Assembly: GCA_035524755.1 (NCBI GenBank)
Contig: DATKOD010000003.1
Span: 1 to 64,000 of the forward strand
Source of the DNA: JAGOPO01 sp035524755
Lineage (GTDB): Bacteria; Patescibacteriota; Minisyncoccia; 2-02-FULL-40-12; GWA2-44-9
Direction of reading: 5' to 3'
DNA length: 64,000 nt
Part shown: in pieces, positions 57,333 to 64,000 of the stretch
How the letters are laid out: every line of letters starts with the position of its first letter
Position numbering within the stretch: position 1 is the first letter of the stretch
Position numbers and translations under genes: made by a program
Notes under the pieces: model-generated
The model's input: only the letters and a program-made list of their open reading frames with translations
Told to the model about the DNA's origin: nothing
The model's database searches: none

Positions 57333-57775
57333 GAATGCATGCATACGGCCAATGTCGCTGCGCACACCGACGGTACGAGCCACCACGAAACGGCGGGCAG
57401 CGCGAGCGACAATCGTGTCAGGAACATCCCGCGCCCATACAGCCCCGACATGAGCGCAACGGATATGCCGATCATCATAAACGACATCACAGAGGCTGCA
57501 ATCGCCGACCGGACGAGCCCCTGCGAGATACTGACGAACCGGTCAGCGAACAGCATCAGTCCTGCAACGAGCGCGAACGAGAATGACAGGACACCGAACA
57601 TCCGGCCGGTTACCAGTTCCAGAACGACCAGCGTGACGGTGATACCGATGCCGGTCGCCGTGTCACGCGGACGCTCGATGAAGAGCGCGCATGCGATCGC
57701 AGGAACACAGAATGCCGGCAACAACGGGACGACGAGCGAGAGGATGCCGATGAGCGCGACGAGGAACCGGTTCAT
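57299..57775 (-). CDS. mreD: rod-shape protein MreD
   Basis: The 158-residue protein has five or six membrane helices and MreD-like polar breaks (LPAFCVPAIACALFIERPRD near the start). MreD sequences are poorly conserved; the place between mreC and mrdA decides the name. Its ATG overlaps the mreC stop by 4 nt, and its end overlaps mrdA. Confidence 0.85.
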   Translation of the reverse strand: MNRFLVALIGILSLVVPLLPAFCVPAIACALFIERPRDTATGIGITVTLVVLELVTGRMFGVLSFSFALVAGLMLFADRFVSISQGLVRSAIAASVMSFMMIGISVALMSGLYGRGMFLTRLSLALPAVSWWLVPSVCAATLAVCMHSWRGTENLPTV

Positions 57776-58554
57776 GGTCGCAGGACGATGACGCTCCCGA
57801 TGGATTGCACATCAACTGCGGCCGACAGCCGTACGAGAGCGAACAAGGAAGCCGCCGGCAGTTCGACCGACCGGATCGTCCCGATCACGAGGCCGGCCGG
57901 CATACCATCACTGCCGCTCGTAACGGCCGTCTGCCCTTCCTGCAACGCCTCGCCCTTGCGGACGAGATCCAGGATCAACCCCTCTTGTCCGTCGAACCGG
58001 ACCAGCCCCGTCACGGACGAACCCATGACACCTGCAGCGATTTGAAGCGACGGATCGCCCACCCCGGTGACCGTTGCACGGCGCGGTGTGACATCACGCA
58101 CGACACCGACCAGTGCGCCATCGACGGATGTCGCCACATCACCGTCCGCGACCCCATCCGCGGTCCCACGGTCGATGGTGAGCTCCCGTACGCCTCCGTC
58201 CTGCGGCCAGGCGATGATACCCGCCTCGATCATCTGCCCTGCCCCACGTTCGGTCAGACCGGCGGCTGCGCGTGCCAATGCGAGTTCCCGGGTGAGCGCT
58301 TCGGTATCGGCCTGCTGGTGCTCCAGCTCCGTGACACGGACCTGCAACGAGAGATTCTCGCGTGCGAGATCGATCCGTGTCGCGAAAATACCGATGAAGG
58401 CGTGGGCTTTGGCGGCGATACCGCTCACCGGCGCAAAGATGCGGCCGCCGTCACCGATCCACCCGGTGAGCCTTCCGGAGAACAACAGAGCGTTCCCCGC
58501 GACGATGATCGCCAGAATGACAACGACCGCGATGAGGCGCCTGGATCTGCGCAT
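57772..58554 (-). CDS. mreC: rod-shape protein MreC
   Basis: The 260-residue protein has an N-terminal membrane helix (LIAVVVILAIIVAGNALLFS), a coiled coil (SLQVRVTELEHQQADTEALT) and a beta domain with DGGVRELTIDRGTADGVADG and GDPSLQIAAGVMGSS. MreC links MreB to PBP2 in the periplasm. It lies 5 nt after mreB. Confidence 0.92.
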   Translation of the reverse strand: MRRSRRLIAVVVILAIIVAGNALLFSGRLTGWIGDGGRIFAPVSGIAAKAHAFIGIFATRIDLARENLSLQVRVTELEHQQADTEALTRELALARAAAGLTERGAGQMIEAGIIAWPQDGGVRELTIDRGTADGVADGDVATSVDGALVGVVRDVTPRRATVTGVGDPSLQIAAGVMGSSVTGLVRFDGQEGLILDLVRKGEALQEGQTAVTSGSDGMPAGLVIGTIRSVELPAASLFALVRLSAAVDVQSIGSVIVLRP

Positions 58555-58559
58555 AGGTA

Positions 58560-59609
58560 TCAGCGGTATTCATCGTCCGTACGGGCATGCAGGATAGGCT
58601 TCAGGCGTTCGAGGTCTTCCAGCACCAAGCCGCATCCACGCACGACCGCGGTCAGCGGATCGTCGACCGCCTGCACGAGCAACCGCGTCTCCTTGGCGAT
58701 GAGCGTCGCCATGCCGCGGATGAGTGCCCCTCCGCCGGCCAGCGCGAGCGGCCGGTTGATCAGGTCGGCGGTCAGTTCCGGCGGCGTCTCTTCGATGGTC
58801 GCTTTCACCGCACGGACGATGCTACGGACGGAGCGGCTCATCGCCGACCGGATCTCTTCGGACGACACGGTCAGTTCACGGGGCAATCCGGAGACGATAT
58901 CACGTCCCCGGACCGGAAGTTCGATCTCCTCGTCCAACGGCCATGCCGAACCGAGCGAGATCTTGACGTGTTCTCCCGTCGCTTCCCCGATGAGCAGGTT
59001 CTTCTCGTCCCGCAGGTAGCGGACGATGTCCTCGGTCAGTTTGTCGCCGGCGATGCGCAGCGACCGCGATGCGATGACGCCTCCCATCGAAATGACCGCG
59101 ACCTCCGTGGTTCCGCCGCCGATGTCCACGATGACGTTCGGAACGGCATCCTGGATGGGCAGTCGTGCACCGACGGCGGCCGCCATCGGCTCCTCGATCA
59201 GATATACCTCGCGCGCACCGGCATTGTACGTCGCGTCCTGCACCGCACGTCGTTCGACTTCGGTGACGCCCGAAGGTATGCCGATGACGACGCGGGGCCG
59301 CGGCATGATGGAAAACGTCCCGGCATGGACCGAATCGATGAAATATTTGAGCATCTGCTCGGTCACTTCGAAATCGGAGACGACGCCGTTGGACAACGGC
59401 CGCGTGACGTCGATGTATCCGGGCGTGCGCCCGATCATCCGGCGCGCGTCGGAACCGATGGCGAGGATGCGTCCGGTCTTTTTGTTGACCGCGACGATGG
59501 ATGGTTCATTGATGACGATGCCGCGTCCGCGGACATATACCAGGGTATTGGCGGTACCCAGGTCGATGCCGATGTCTTTTGACCAGAAACCGAAGATGCG
59601 GTTGAGCAT
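58560..59609 (-). CDS. mreB: rod-shape actin homologue MreB
   Basis: The 349-residue protein has the actin-fold phosphate loops IGIDLGTANTLVYVRGRG and VDIGGGTTEVAVISMGG, and PSGVTEVERRAVQDA between them. It polymerises under the membrane to direct wall synthesis. I chose the ATG at 59609 because the upstream TTG at 59618 overlaps the -10 box; the leader is then about 2 nt. It heads the mreBCD-mrdA-greA-lysS-serS-ftsQ series. Confidence 0.95.
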   Translation of the reverse strand: MLNRIFGFWSKDIGIDLGTANTLVYVRGRGIVINEPSIVAVNKKTGRILAIGSDARRMIGRTPGYIDVTRPLSNGVVSDFEVTEQMLKYFIDSVHAGTFSIMPRPRVVIGIPSGVTEVERRAVQDATYNAGAREVYLIEEPMAAAVGARLPIQDAVPNVIVDIGGGTTEVAVISMGGVIASRSLRIAGDKLTEDIVRYLRDEKNLLIGEATGEHVKISLGSAWPLDEEIELPVRGRDIVSGLPRELTVSSEEIRSAMSRSVRSIVRAVKATIEETPPELTADLINRPLALAGGGALIRGMATLIAKETRLLVQAVDDPLTAVVRGCGLVLEDLERLKPILHARTDDEYR

Positions 59610-59617
59610 GACACCCA

Positions 59618-59646
59618 ACCCTAGCAGAACACCCTGCGAGAATCAA
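59618..59646 (-). promoter_or_regulatory. promoter of the mreB operon
   Basis: TTGATT (59646-59641), a 17-nt spacer and TGC-preceded TAGGGT (59623-59618) on the minus strand. The predicted +1 (59611) is 2 nt before the mreB ATG. Confidence 0.75.
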
Positions 59647-59649
59647 AAG

Positions 59650-60891
59650 CTATGACAGCTCTTCCACGATTGCCGCCTCTTGGACGATGCGAGGTTTGTC
59701 TTCAGTGCGACCCTTGAGCTCCACACCGCCGGCGGCGAGCGACTTCGTACTCACCACCAAACGGACAGGGCAACCGATGAGATCGGCGTCCGCGAACTTC
59801 TCTCCCGCTGACTTATCGGAACGGTCATCGTACAGCACTTCGATGCCGGCTGCCGTCAATGCATCGTAGAGTCTGTCCGCCTCTTCTGATGCCCCTTCCA
59901 GGGCGACCAGATGACATTTGAACGGTGCGATCGTCTCCGGCCAGACCATCCCCTTGTCGTCGGACAAGACCTCCACCACCGCTCCCATCAGCCTGCTCAA
60001 CCCGATGCCATAACTGCCCATAACGACCGGCTTCATCTCGTCACCGTCGCTCTGGTACTGAAGATCGAAGGGCTGTGAGAATTTCGTGCCGAGCGAGAAG
60101 ATGTTCCCGACCTCGATCGCCTTTTTCTCCACGAGAGCCTCCTTGCTGAGCTTCAGATCCGCGATGACCTCATCGCGGTAGACCTCCTTATTGATCCCGA
60201 TGCCCGCCTTCTCATCCACGTAGATGGTGTCTTCGCCCGACGGCGTGATCGTCTGGAATTCGTGCGAGAACTTGGAAAAACTTCCCCCCGAGGCGAACGT
60301 CATGAATGTCAGATGCCCGATACCGACCCGGTCGAAGACGTTCCGGTACGCGGTCTTCATCGCCTCATAGAACACGGCGTGTTCTTCTTCCGTCCGCGAG
60401 AAGGAGTAGAGCGCCTTCCAGTAGAATTCCCGTCCCCGGAGCATGCCTGATTTGCTCCGCGCTTCGTTGCGGAAGATGTTCTTGAAGTCGTACGGATAGA
60501 TCGGCAGATCTTTGTACGAGCTGACGTACTGCTTCAGGATGTTCGAATATGCCTCTTCGTTCGTGAACGACAGACCGATCTCCCCGCCGGTCTTGAGCTT
60601 GGTCTTGAACCACGTATCAACGACTTTATCGTCCCAACGGCCGGACTTCTCCCACACGTCTTTGCTCTGCAGGACGGATGTGCGCATTTCCATGCCGCCG
60701 ACCCGGTTCATCTCGTCTCGGATGATGGCTTCAATCTTATTCAGGACACGCAATCCGAGCGGCAAAAACGAATACACGCCCGCCATCTCCTTGAATACGA
60801 ACCCGCCGCGTATCAGAAGTTCGGCATTCCGTGAAGGCTCGTCGGCGGGCGCCTCTTTCCTTGTCTTCGTGAACAGGCGTGTGAATCGCAT
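59650..60891 (-). CDS. proS: prolyl-tRNA synthetase, short form
   Basis: The 413-residue class II enzyme has motif 1 region GVYSFLPLGLRVLNKIE, motif 2 FRNEARSKSGMLRGREF and motif 3 VMGSYGIGLSRLMGAV, with the anticodon domain at the end (AGIEVLYDDRSDKSAGEKF). The INS editing domain of the 570-aa bacterial type is absent between motifs 2 and 3. It lies 1 nt after rseP and is last in the holB unit. Confidence 0.95.
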   Translation of the reverse strand: MRFTRLFTKTRKEAPADEPSRNAELLIRGGFVFKEMAGVYSFLPLGLRVLNKIEAIIRDEMNRVGGMEMRTSVLQSKDVWEKSGRWDDKVVDTWFKTKLKTGGEIGLSFTNEEAYSNILKQYVSSYKDLPIYPYDFKNIFRNEARSKSGMLRGREFYWKALYSFSRTEEEHAVFYEAMKTAYRNVFDRVGIGHLTFMTFASGGSFSKFSHEFQTITPSGEDTIYVDEKAGIGINKEVYRDEVIADLKLSKEALVEKKAIEVGNIFSLGTKFSQPFDLQYQSDGDEMKPVVMGSYGIGLSRLMGAVVEVLSDDKGMVWPETIAPFKCHLVALEGASEEADRLYDALTAAGIEVLYDDRSDKSAGEKFADADLIGCPVRLVVSTKSLAAGGVELKGRTEDKPRIVQEAAIVEELS

Positions 60892-60892
60892 A

Positions 60893-61975
60893 TCAGAAGA
60901 ACTTTACGATATCTTTGATGGTTACTGCAACCATGAGCAGGATGAGAATGACGAACCCGATGGCATTGATCGCTTCTTCGATGCGCCCGGACAGCGCCCG
61001 GCCGCGAAGTTTCTCCGCGGCGACGAGGACCAGCCGTCCGCCGTCCAGTGCCGGGAACGGGAGTATATTGAGCACCGCGAGATTGACACTGATCATCGCC
61101 ACGAACTGCATCAGATAATTGAACCCGATGCGCGCAGCTTGCCCGGTCAGCGTCGCGATGCCGACAGGGCCTGATACATCCGCACCCGTATGACCGCTGA
61201 CGATGAGCGACTTCAGGATGGTCCAGTAGCCGACAAGGATGCCCCAGAACAAGATGGCGGCGGCGATGATACCGCGCCAGATCGATTCGTACCATGAGTA
61301 ACGCACGATGCCGGTCAGTGCCAACGAAATCCCGATGGGCCCCTCCGTCGGTCCCTGCGGTTGCCGCAGGTGAAGCGGCAGTTCCTCCGGACTTCCTCCG
61401 CGCACGATATCGATGGTCGTTTCGCTCCCGGCGTGGTCATACGCATAATGCTGCACGTCTTCGGGACTGTCCGTACCGACGAACGTGGCGCCGTCACGGA
61501 ACCCGGTGATGACGTCCAGGGGCTGAAGACCCGCAACGGAAGCCGGGCTGTCCGGTGCGACTTCCAGGATCTGCACTTCCTTCTGCGCCGCACGGGCCTC
61601 GGTTGCCGCATCGAAGATACCGACACGCAACCCGAGGAAATTCCCCAGCATCAACAACAGTACCGCGAACAGGAAGTTCATGAGGACCCCCGACACGACC
61701 ACCGCGACCTTGGCGAAGAACGATCCGGCGCCGAAACTTCCCGGAGCGGTGCGGTGTTCGCCGTTCTCACCGAAGATACGCACGAAGCCGCCGAACGGGA
61801 TGAGGTTGATGGAATAGAGCGTGCCGCCGCGCTTCCATCCGGTCAACCGCGGCGGAAATCCGAGACCGAATTCCTCCACTTTCATCCCTGCCCGCTTTGC
61901 GGCGAAAAAGTGCCCCGCCTCATGCACGAGTACGAGGATCGAGATGACGACGATGAAAATGATGACGGTCAGCAT
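60893..61975 (-). CDS. rseP: RseP-like M50 site-2 protease
   Basis: The 360-residue membrane metalloprotease has HEAGH near residues 18-22 (LVHEAGHFFAAKRAGMKVEE), a PDZ domain (VAPDSPASVAGLQPLDVITG) and LNILPFPALDGGRL as the second zinc-site motif. It cleaves membrane-bound anti-sigma factors or signal remnants. No sigma/anti-sigma pair is in the window. It lies 3 nt after frr and 1 nt before proS. Confidence 0.93.
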   Translation of the reverse strand: MLTVIIFIVVISILVLVHEAGHFFAAKRAGMKVEEFGLGFPPRLTGWKRGGTLYSINLIPFGGFVRIFGENGEHRTAPGSFGAGSFFAKVAVVVSGVLMNFLFAVLLLMLGNFLGLRVGIFDAATEARAAQKEVQILEVAPDSPASVAGLQPLDVITGFRDGATFVGTDSPEDVQHYAYDHAGSETTIDIVRGGSPEELPLHLRQPQGPTEGPIGISLALTGIVRYSWYESIWRGIIAAAILFWGILVGYWTILKSLIVSGHTGADVSGPVGIATLTGQAARIGFNYLMQFVAMISVNLAVLNILPFPALDGGRLVLVAAEKLRGRALSGRIEEAINAIGFVILILLMVAVTIKDIVKFF

Positions 61976-61978
61976 GCG

Positions 61979-62542
61979 CTAGGCGCTCATCAACTCGGCT
62001 TCCTTGCGCTTCTGGAGCTCGTCGAGCTTGCCGTTGTACTCATCCATGACCTTCTGGAGCGCGTCCTTTGCCTGACGGACTTCGTCTTCCCGTGCTTCCC
62101 CTTCCTTGACGGCATGCTGCACCTTCTTGAGGATCTCCTCACGCGAATGCCGCATGCGGATACGCGCCTCTTCGATCTTGGTTCCCAGCAGCTTGGTGAA
62201 CTCCCTGCGGCGTTCCTCGGTCAATGATGGTACCGTCAGGCGTACGGACGTACCATCGACGACCGGTGCCAGTCCCAGCGATGAATCACGGATGGCTTTC
62301 TCGATGGCGGCGAGCGCCTGCTTGTCCCACGGTTGGATGAGGATTTCGCGCGGGGTCGGCGTGGACACGGCGGCGACCTCCTTGATCTTCAACGATGTGC
62401 CGAGATAATCGACGACCAGGTCGATGACCATGTCCGGGCTGGCGCGGCCGGTTCGGATCCCCGCGGCCTCGCTTTTCGCCCACTCCAGCGTCGCATCGAA
62501 TTCCTTGCGCCGTTCCTTGATGAGTTCCTGGTACATCGGCAT
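61979..62542 (-). CDS. frr: ribosome recycling factor
   Basis: RRF splits the post-termination ribosome with EF-G. The 187-residue protein shows AAGIRTGRASPDMVIDLVVD, then PREILIQPWDKQALAAIEKA and LTEERRREFTKLLGTKIEEA. The start is ATG at 62542 or, two codons later, 62536. It follows holB by 7 nt. Confidence 0.95.
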   Translation of the reverse strand: MPMYQELIKERRKEFDATLEWAKSEAAGIRTGRASPDMVIDLVVDYLGTSLKIKEVAAVSTPTPREILIQPWDKQALAAIEKAIRDSSLGLAPVVDGTSVRLTVPSLTEERRREFTKLLGTKIEEARIRMRHSREEILKKVQHAVKEGEAREDEVRQAKDALQKVMDEYNGKLDELQKRKEAELMSA

Positions 62543-62549
62543 CAGTTTA

Positions 62550-63395
62550 TCATATATCCAGCAGGAAGGCTTCCAGTGCCAGACGACGGTTGAACTGCGG
62601 CTCACGGAGGATACTGATGAGTTGTGCCAGTCCGCGCGCCACCGGCGCCAATGCGGGACGCTGTGCCAGGTGTGCATGGACCCATGTCAACCACCATTGG
62701 GCGATGTCCGGCGCGTCCTCGTCGTCAGCGACCTTCTTGGCATACAGGAGACGCTCGGTGACACCGCCCTTCAGTGTCGCTTCCAGCGACGCGATGTGCC
62801 GGGCGACCTTCGGAAGCTTACCCGCTTCAACGAGATTGACGGCGTATCCCGGACGGCCGGCGGCCACGACCGCCAACAGTTCGCGGTCATCCGCATCGAG
62901 CTTCAGACGGGCAAGGATCGGTTTCATACGGTCCGCCTCCAACGGCATGAAGTCCATCCGCTCACACCGGGAGCTGATGGTCGGCATGACCGCACCGGGG
63001 CGATCGGTGATGAGCAGGAATTTCGCGTATGTCGGCGGTTCTTCCAGTACCTTCAGAAGCGTATTCGCGGCCTCAGCGCCCAAACGGTCCGCATCGTCGA
63101 TGACGACCGTCTTGTACGTTCCGGCAGGACGGAAGACGACCCAGTGCTTCATGTCACGGACAGCCTCGATGGGAATGTCGTGCACGACGCCGTCCTTGTC
63201 GCGGTCCGGTGTCAGGACCATCGCGTCCGGTTCATACCCGGTCGCGATGAGGGCACGGACGACATCATCGGCGAACATCCGTTTGCCCACGCCCCCGGGT
63301 CCGGTCAACAGATATGCATGCGCCAACCGGCCCGTCGCGATGAGCCGTTCGATGAGCTCTTTCTGCCGTTCATGTCCGACGCATGACCAATCCAT
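62550..63395 (-). CDS. holB: DNA polymerase III delta' subunit, without zinc module
   Basis: The 281-residue AAA+ protein has AYLLTGPGGVGKRMFADDVV (P loop with modified region), VIDDADRLGAEAANTLLKVLEEPP and TISSRCERMDF. The four Cys of the zinc module found in most delta' proteins are missing after the P loop. It works with DnaX in the clamp loader. It is the first gene of the frr-rseP-proS unit. A GATAGT box lies 8 nt before the ATG, so the leader is at most a few bases. Confidence 0.9.
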   Translation of the reverse strand: MDWSCVGHERQKELIERLIATGRLAHAYLLTGPGGVGKRMFADDVVRALIATGYEPDAMVLTPDRDKDGVVHDIPIEAVRDMKHWVVFRPAGTYKTVVIDDADRLGAEAANTLLKVLEEPPTYAKFLLITDRPGAVMPTISSRCERMDFMPLEADRMKPILARLKLDADDRELLAVVAAGRPGYAVNLVEAGKLPKVARHIASLEATLKGGVTERLLYAKKVADDEDAPDIAQWWLTWVHAHLAQRPALAPVARGLAQLISILREPQFNRRLALEAFLLDI

Positions 63396-63411
63396 TCGCG
63401 AAAACTATCAC

Positions 63412-64000
63412 TTACGGCGTCGGGAGAACAGATGCGTCAGGGGTCGGGGTGTCGCTCGGTGAAACAGCCGGGGTATCCGTCGACGTCGGTGTCGGCATCG
63501 GCGTCTCGGTGTCGGTGGGCGCCGGCGCCGGACTTTCGGTCACAATCGGCGAATCAGTCGGAGTGGGGCTTGGCGTTGGTGTCGATGAAGGAGTCGGCAG
63601 AGGCGTAGCAGTATCGACGCGCGACCGTTGCAACAGATCATTGAGCTGGTCACGGTCAATGCACACGTCTTTCACGCAGAGCTGATCGGTCTGCACGGAG
63701 CCGAACACGCCACGCACGGTTTGGATGAGTCCGTTGTCGATCGTGATGTTCCAGAGCGACGCGAAGAGCTGTTTGATGCCGTTCATCATGGTCCCCCAGA
63801 ACGAATCGGGAGCCGGCTGGTCGTGCGCCGCGGCAAGCTGTGATTGAATGGATGTCAGGTCGAGGTACTGCTCCTGGACCGGCGCCCAGTACGACGTGTT
63901 CACGAAGGTGAGAACGGTGGCCGACGTCGATCGTTCCAGCGAGATGCCGATCGACATGCCGGGTCCGGTCTGTTTCATCGCATAGCCGGGCTTGGTCGCA
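63412..64000 (-). CDS. C-terminal part of an exported protein, 5' end beyond the window
   Basis: The frame is open to the window edge (at least 195 residues). The segment TKPGYAMKQTGPGMSIGISL followed by a beta strand and NTSYW resembles C-terminal modules of large CPR surface proteins that carry tail-fibre-like domains (from memory). Then come CVKDVCIDRDQL and a long Thr/Pro/Ser-rich tail (TPTPSPTPTDSPIVTES), about 60 residues, likely a surface linker. The stop is 16 nt before holB. Confidence 0.65.
   Translation of the reverse strand, partial: ATKPGYAMKQTGPGMSIGISLERSTSATVLTFVNTSYWAPVQEQYLDLTSIQSQLAAAHDQPAPDSFWGTMMNGIKQLFASLWNITIDNGLIQTVRGVFGSVQTDQLCVKDVCIDRDQLNDLLQRSRVDTATPLPTPSSTPTPSPTPTDSPIVTESPAPAPTDTETPMPTPTSTDTPAVSPSDTPTPDASVLPTP

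Noticed and set aside
57805..59019. 404-aa plus-strand open frame opposite mreC and mreB
   Set aside because: Low-complexity Arg/Asp/Ser composition and complete overlap with two certain genes mark it as a shadow.
1..64000. Recoded TGA (glycine) as in Gracilibacteria/Absconditabacteria
   Set aside because: Many certain genes (infA, mrdA, ldh-like, DedA) end in TGA right before or overlapping the next start, so TGA is a stop here.
1..64000. Insertion sequences, integrases or prophage genes
   Set aside because: No transposase, integrase, capsid or terminal inverted repeats were recognised. The baseplate-J-like protein stands alone among housekeeping genes.

Overview
The window looks like chromosome from a Candidate Phyla Radiation (Patescibacteria) bacterium with a GC-rich genome (near 60% by eye, not computed). 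The evidence is a set of reduced housekeeping proteins (an alpha subunit ending after its N-terminal domain, AlaRS ending after its editing domain, ProRS without an insertion editing domain, clamp-loader subunits without zinc modules), a T4SS-pilin-like protein, a VKOR/DsbA cluster, and many small single-helix membrane proteins. TGA behaves as a normal stop throughout, so code 11 applies. I cannot place it to class.

Layout. 1-4619: a partial membrane gene, a hypothetical, then the infA-rpmJ-rpsM-rpsK-rpsD-rpoA-rplQ-rplM-rpsI operon on the minus strand behind a consensus promoter. 4616-13289: a large membrane protein, a UvrD-like helicase-nuclease, a possible DUF151 protein, Dus, compact AlaRS and a DksA/TraR-type protein. 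13320-23033: a PAS protein, tRNA-His, pyrD, an rRNA methyltransferase, an M3 peptidase, tRNA-Arg/Pro/Gly, HU, RNase Y, MnmA, and a HAD-DedA-DUF167 operon. 23060-32150: a structured RNA leader with two micro-ORFs, exported proteins including a lytic transglycosylase, the pilin, a DsbA-VKOR-DsbA cluster and a 2-hydroxyacid dehydrogenase/glycerate kinase pair. 32203-42019: a large Cys-rich exported protein, an AI-2E permease, a histidine kinase divergent from a PAS-PAS protein, an MFS transporter, a GIY-YIG protein, Obg, and a phosphodiester-glycosidase-like protein. 42042-51137: a YibE/F-like protein, tRNA-Gln, DnaX, GtrA, a T4SS-type ATPase and two GT39-type glycosyltransferases. 51143-51350: an apparently undescribed non-coding RNA. 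51392-64000: ftsQ, serS, lysS, greA, mrdA and mreDCB, then holB-frr-rseP-proS, and a truncated exported protein at the edge. The cell appears rod-shaped (mreBCD-PBP2) and exports several Cys-containing proteins that the VKOR/DsbA system could oxidise.

The strongest unusual signals are regulatory. Nine first-in-unit genes have a -10 box exactly 6 nt before the start codon, which predicts leaderless mRNAs. A second group (dksA-like, HU and two microprotein genes) has leaders so short that the Shine-Dalgarno sequence lies at the predicted +1. The ncRNA at 51143-51350 has its own promoter and terminator and carries a segment identical to the canonical 16S rRNA anti-Shine-Dalgarno tail. Two divergent gene pairs are driven from palindromic promoter regions (34535-34577 and 47764-47788).
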